From the NCBI RefSeq assembly GCF_003815975.1, contig NZ_CP033932.1:4321501-4385500 (forward strand): a stretch of 64,000 nt of DNA, given 5' to 3'. This stretch comes from Chryseobacterium bernardetii (lineage in GTDB: Bacteria > Bacteroidota > Bacteroidia > Flavobacteriales > Weeksellaceae). Shown here piece after piece: positions 62,309 to 64,000 of the stretch. Position 1 is the stretch's first letter. Each line of letters starts with the position of its first letter. Below the pieces are notes generated by a model, which was not told where the DNA came from, searched no databases, and saw nothing but the letters and a program-made list of their open reading frames with translations. A program made the position numbers and the translations under genes.

Positions 62309-63043
62309 ATGCCTGAAGGTCCATCTATAATTTTAATGAAAGAAAGCCTGCAGAAGTTTGTTGGTCATAAAGTAACAGACGCATCAGGTAATGCAAAATT
62401 TGATAAGGAAATATATATTGGCCAAACACTTCGTGAGATCCGCACCTTTGGAAAGCAGACTTATCTGGTTTTTGACAAAACAGCCATCCGTATTCATTTA
62501 CTGATGTTTGGTTCTTACAGTATTGATGAACAGACAAAACCTGATAAAAGTTTACGTTTAGCTCTTTTTTTCTCGAATGAAGCCTTATATTTTTATACCT
62601 GTTCCGTAAAGCCGGTTGAATTGGAATTACTGTCTGCTATTGACTGGGAAGCAGATGTTATGAGCGATATTTGGAACCCCAAAAAAGCAGAAAACAAACT
62701 GAAATCTAATCCCAAAATGATGGTTTGTGATGCTTTAATGAATCAGGATATATTTTCCGGAGTAGGAAATATCATCAAAAATGAGGTTCTTTTCAGAATT
62801 GGTGTACAACCGGAAAGCCTAACAGGAAATTTACCTGCTAAAAAACGAAAGGAACTTATTGCAGAAGCCAGAAATTACAGTTTCGAATTCCTGGAATGGA
62901 AAAGGGAATTTGTACTAAAGAAGCACTGGCTGGTACATACCAAATCCATCTGCCCTATTTGTGGACAAAAGCTCATTAAGAAAAAAACAGGAATTGGGAA
63001 AAGAAGAAGTTTTTATTGTGAAAAGGACCAGAAAATTTATTGA
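62309..63043 (+). CDS. Fpg/Nei-family DNA glycosylase (endonuclease VIII-like)
   Basis: 244 residues from the ATG at 62309. This start is required because the family uses Pro2 as catalytic nucleophile (MPEGPSI); an ATG at 62294 would hide it. The helix-two-turn-helix is visible as MNQDIFSGVGNIIKNEVLF. The C-terminal zinc finger has CPICGQK and then YCEKDQ: the fourth Cys expected two residues after the third is replaced by Asp. It removes oxidised bases, which fits the wider DNA-repair flavour of the region, although it is not in the same operons. Confidence 0.87.
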   Translation: MPEGPSIILMKESLQKFVGHKVTDASGNAKFDKEIYIGQTLREIRTFGKQTYLVFDKTAIRIHLLMFGSYSIDEQTKPDKSLRLALFFSNEALYFYTCSVKPVELELLSAIDWEADVMSDIWNPKKAENKLKSNPKMMVCDALMNQDIFSGVGNIIKNEVLFRIGVQPESLTGNLPAKKRKELIAEARNYSFEFLEWKREFVLKKHWLVHTKSICPICGQKLIKKKTGIGKRRSFYCEKDQKIY

Positions 63044-63102
63044 AATCCTCTATCTTGAAAGCGTAGCGGATATAAATTTCGGCTCAGGCCGGATGTATGC
63101 AT

Positions 63103-63285
63103 CTAGTCTGCCCCTAAAAGTCCGCCCGCATATTTTGTAAAAAACTCAGCTTTATACACTTTCCCTATCGGAATTTCAGCTTCCTCAATATATATATTAT
63201 GATTATCAAATGAATCTATATAATCGCATTCACTACATATGATTTACTTACCCCGATAAAATTCTCTCCTGAAACTATACAGAGA
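63103..63285 (-). pseudogene. Remnant of a LytTR-type response regulator
   Basis: On the minus strand, NFIGVSKSYVVN appears in one frame and SFDNHNIYIEEAEIPIGKVYKAEF in another, ending with GGLLGAD and a stop at 63103. Together they match the C-terminal half of a LytTR DNA-binding domain (usual text F.RVHRSFIVN...I....I.IG..IPIG..Y). A frameshift near 63220 and the loss of receiver and promoter show it is dead. The rest of the 63044-63336 spacer holds nothing. Confidence 0.65.
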
Positions 63286-63336
63286 CTAAAATGAGCAAAG
63301 AATGAAAATTGATAAAGGATAATAATACCACCAATA

Positions 63337-63672
63337 TTAATGGGTTCCCATTTTTGAAAATACATTAATTACAATCACTCCGATAATAATCAGAGCAATT
63401 CCTATGATAGCCGGCAGATCCGGAACCTGTTTGAATGCCACAATCCCGATTATCGTGATGAAAACAATCCCTACTCCGGACCAGATAGCATATGTAATCC
63501 CAACAGGGATCTGACGAAGGCTCAGACTTAAAAAATAAAAAGCACACGCATATCCTACTATGGTAACAACAGAGGGCCACAGCTTAGAAAACTCTTCTGA
63601 TTTTTTCAGAAAGGTAGTGGCTATGATTTCGAATATTATAGCCAAAGCCAAAAAAAGATAACTGCGTCCCAT
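63337..63672 (-). CDS. Small multidrug resistance (SMR) exporter, EmrE/SugE type
   Basis: 111 residues from the ATG at 63672 (MGRSYLFLALAIIFEIIATTFLKKSE); the longer frame to 63735 begins with a non-hydrophobic stretch and is unlikely. Four membrane helices; the essential Glu in TM1 is in IFEIIATTFLK, and TM3 has GITYAIWSGVGIVFITIIG. The dimer exports cationic disinfectants or guanidinium in exchange for protons. No partner gene is next to it, so it is probably a homodimer. The last 265 bases of the window (63736-64000) hold only a short inverted repeat (TATGAC/GTCATA, 63794-63816). Confidence 0.9.
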   Translation of the reverse strand: MGRSYLFLALAIIFEIIATTFLKKSEEFSKLWPSVVTIVGYACAFYFLSLSLRQIPVGITYAIWSGVGIVFITIIGIVAFKQVPDLPAIIGIALIIIGVIVINVFSKMGTH

Positions 63673-64000
63673 AAAGTATATATTTATACAAAAATAACAA
63701 AACCTGTTCCCTGTACCCAAAAAAGTTCCTTCCACAGCCTCTGTTTTCGTTTTTCATCCAATGAAACTTACAAGAAGAAGATGGAGTTCCTGCTATGACA
63801 CAAGAAGCATGTCATAAATCTGACAACTGACAAAAAAATTCAACGCAAAAATCCCCGATAAAAATAAATTTTCTTAACATAGGAATTACTTTCTGCCTTA
63901 AATTTTCCATTACTACATATCATTTTACTGCAGTATTATGCTGAGCATTGTTTATTGTTTGTTTTATCAAGTCCAATATATAAGTCTGTAAACGGTTAAC

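Noticed and set aside
63794..63816. TATGAC/GTCATA inverted repeat near the window end considered as a terminator
   Set aside because: The loop is 11 nt, the stem only 6 bp, and no T-run follows.
1..64000. CRISPR arrays, prophage, secretion-system or toxin-antitoxin islands
   Set aside because: No regularly spaced repeats, phage structural genes or typical toxin-antitoxin pairs were recognised anywhere in the window.

Overview
The window looks like a chromosomal segment of a Bacteroidota, family Weeksellaceae, most probably Chryseobacterium or a close relative. It is AT-rich. Several promoters fit the TTG-N(17-23)-TAnnTTTG pattern known from this phylum. It also carries lineage-typical families (GLPGLI protein, TIGR03643, TonB-receptor-like barrel, CarR-type lycopene cyclase). 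No rRNA, CRISPR array or prophage was seen. There is one tRNA (Arg, anticodon TCG) and one insertion sequence (IS110 family).

Layout. 0-5.6 kb: end of an AraC regulator, a Bcr/CflA drug exporter, a secreted lactonase-like protein, a 1-kb intergenic stretch holding a candidate small RNA, and an astacin-like lipoprotein protease. 5.6-8.8 kb: operon phrB-hemH-marR. 9.2-16.5 kb: a signalling operon of two sensor kinases, two single receivers, CheR and CheB, with no chemoreceptor or flagellar genes nearby. 17.9-25.3 kb: carotenoid operon marR-crtI-crtB-SRPBCC-crtZ-lycopene cyclase-lipocalin-ribA-SDR. 27-32.8 kb: LacI-controlled ketohexose locus (kinase, transporter, porin, tagatose/allulose 3-epimerase family protein). 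35.4-41.2 kb: a third light-damage cluster (TetR-like, ABC1 kinase, DUF2256, a CRY-DASH remnant, photolyase-related protein, TIGR03643, SDR, marR). 41.2-43.4 kb: a region of decayed genes next to tRNA-Arg. 43.5-48.3 kb: outer-membrane barrel plus TPR protein. 48.6-53 kb: CocE-type hydrolase, amino-acid permease, Mpo1-like protein. 53.2-54.4 kb: IS110 element. 54.5-64 kb: small envelope proteins, transglutaminase-like protein, DUF4377 protein, SPFH protein, dGTPase, methyltransferase, Fpg/Nei glycosylase, SMR exporter, and several pseudogenes.

How it fits together. The strongest system-level signal is a shared regulon. Three paralogous MarR proteins with the same N-terminal extension sit in the photolyase/haem, carotenoid and cryptochrome-type clusters. 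The same 16-bp palindrome (AGTRTA-N4-TAYACT) lies in front of all three clusters, and in two of them it overlaps the -7 promoter box. This suggests one coordinated light or photo-oxidative-stress response covering DNA repair, pigment, haem and flavin supply. The second notable signal is the IS110 element. It has an unusually readable candidate bridge RNA, a promoter that would be created when the element circularises, and an insertion point inside a REP-like hairpin. All functional statements are read from sequence by eye; no database search was run.
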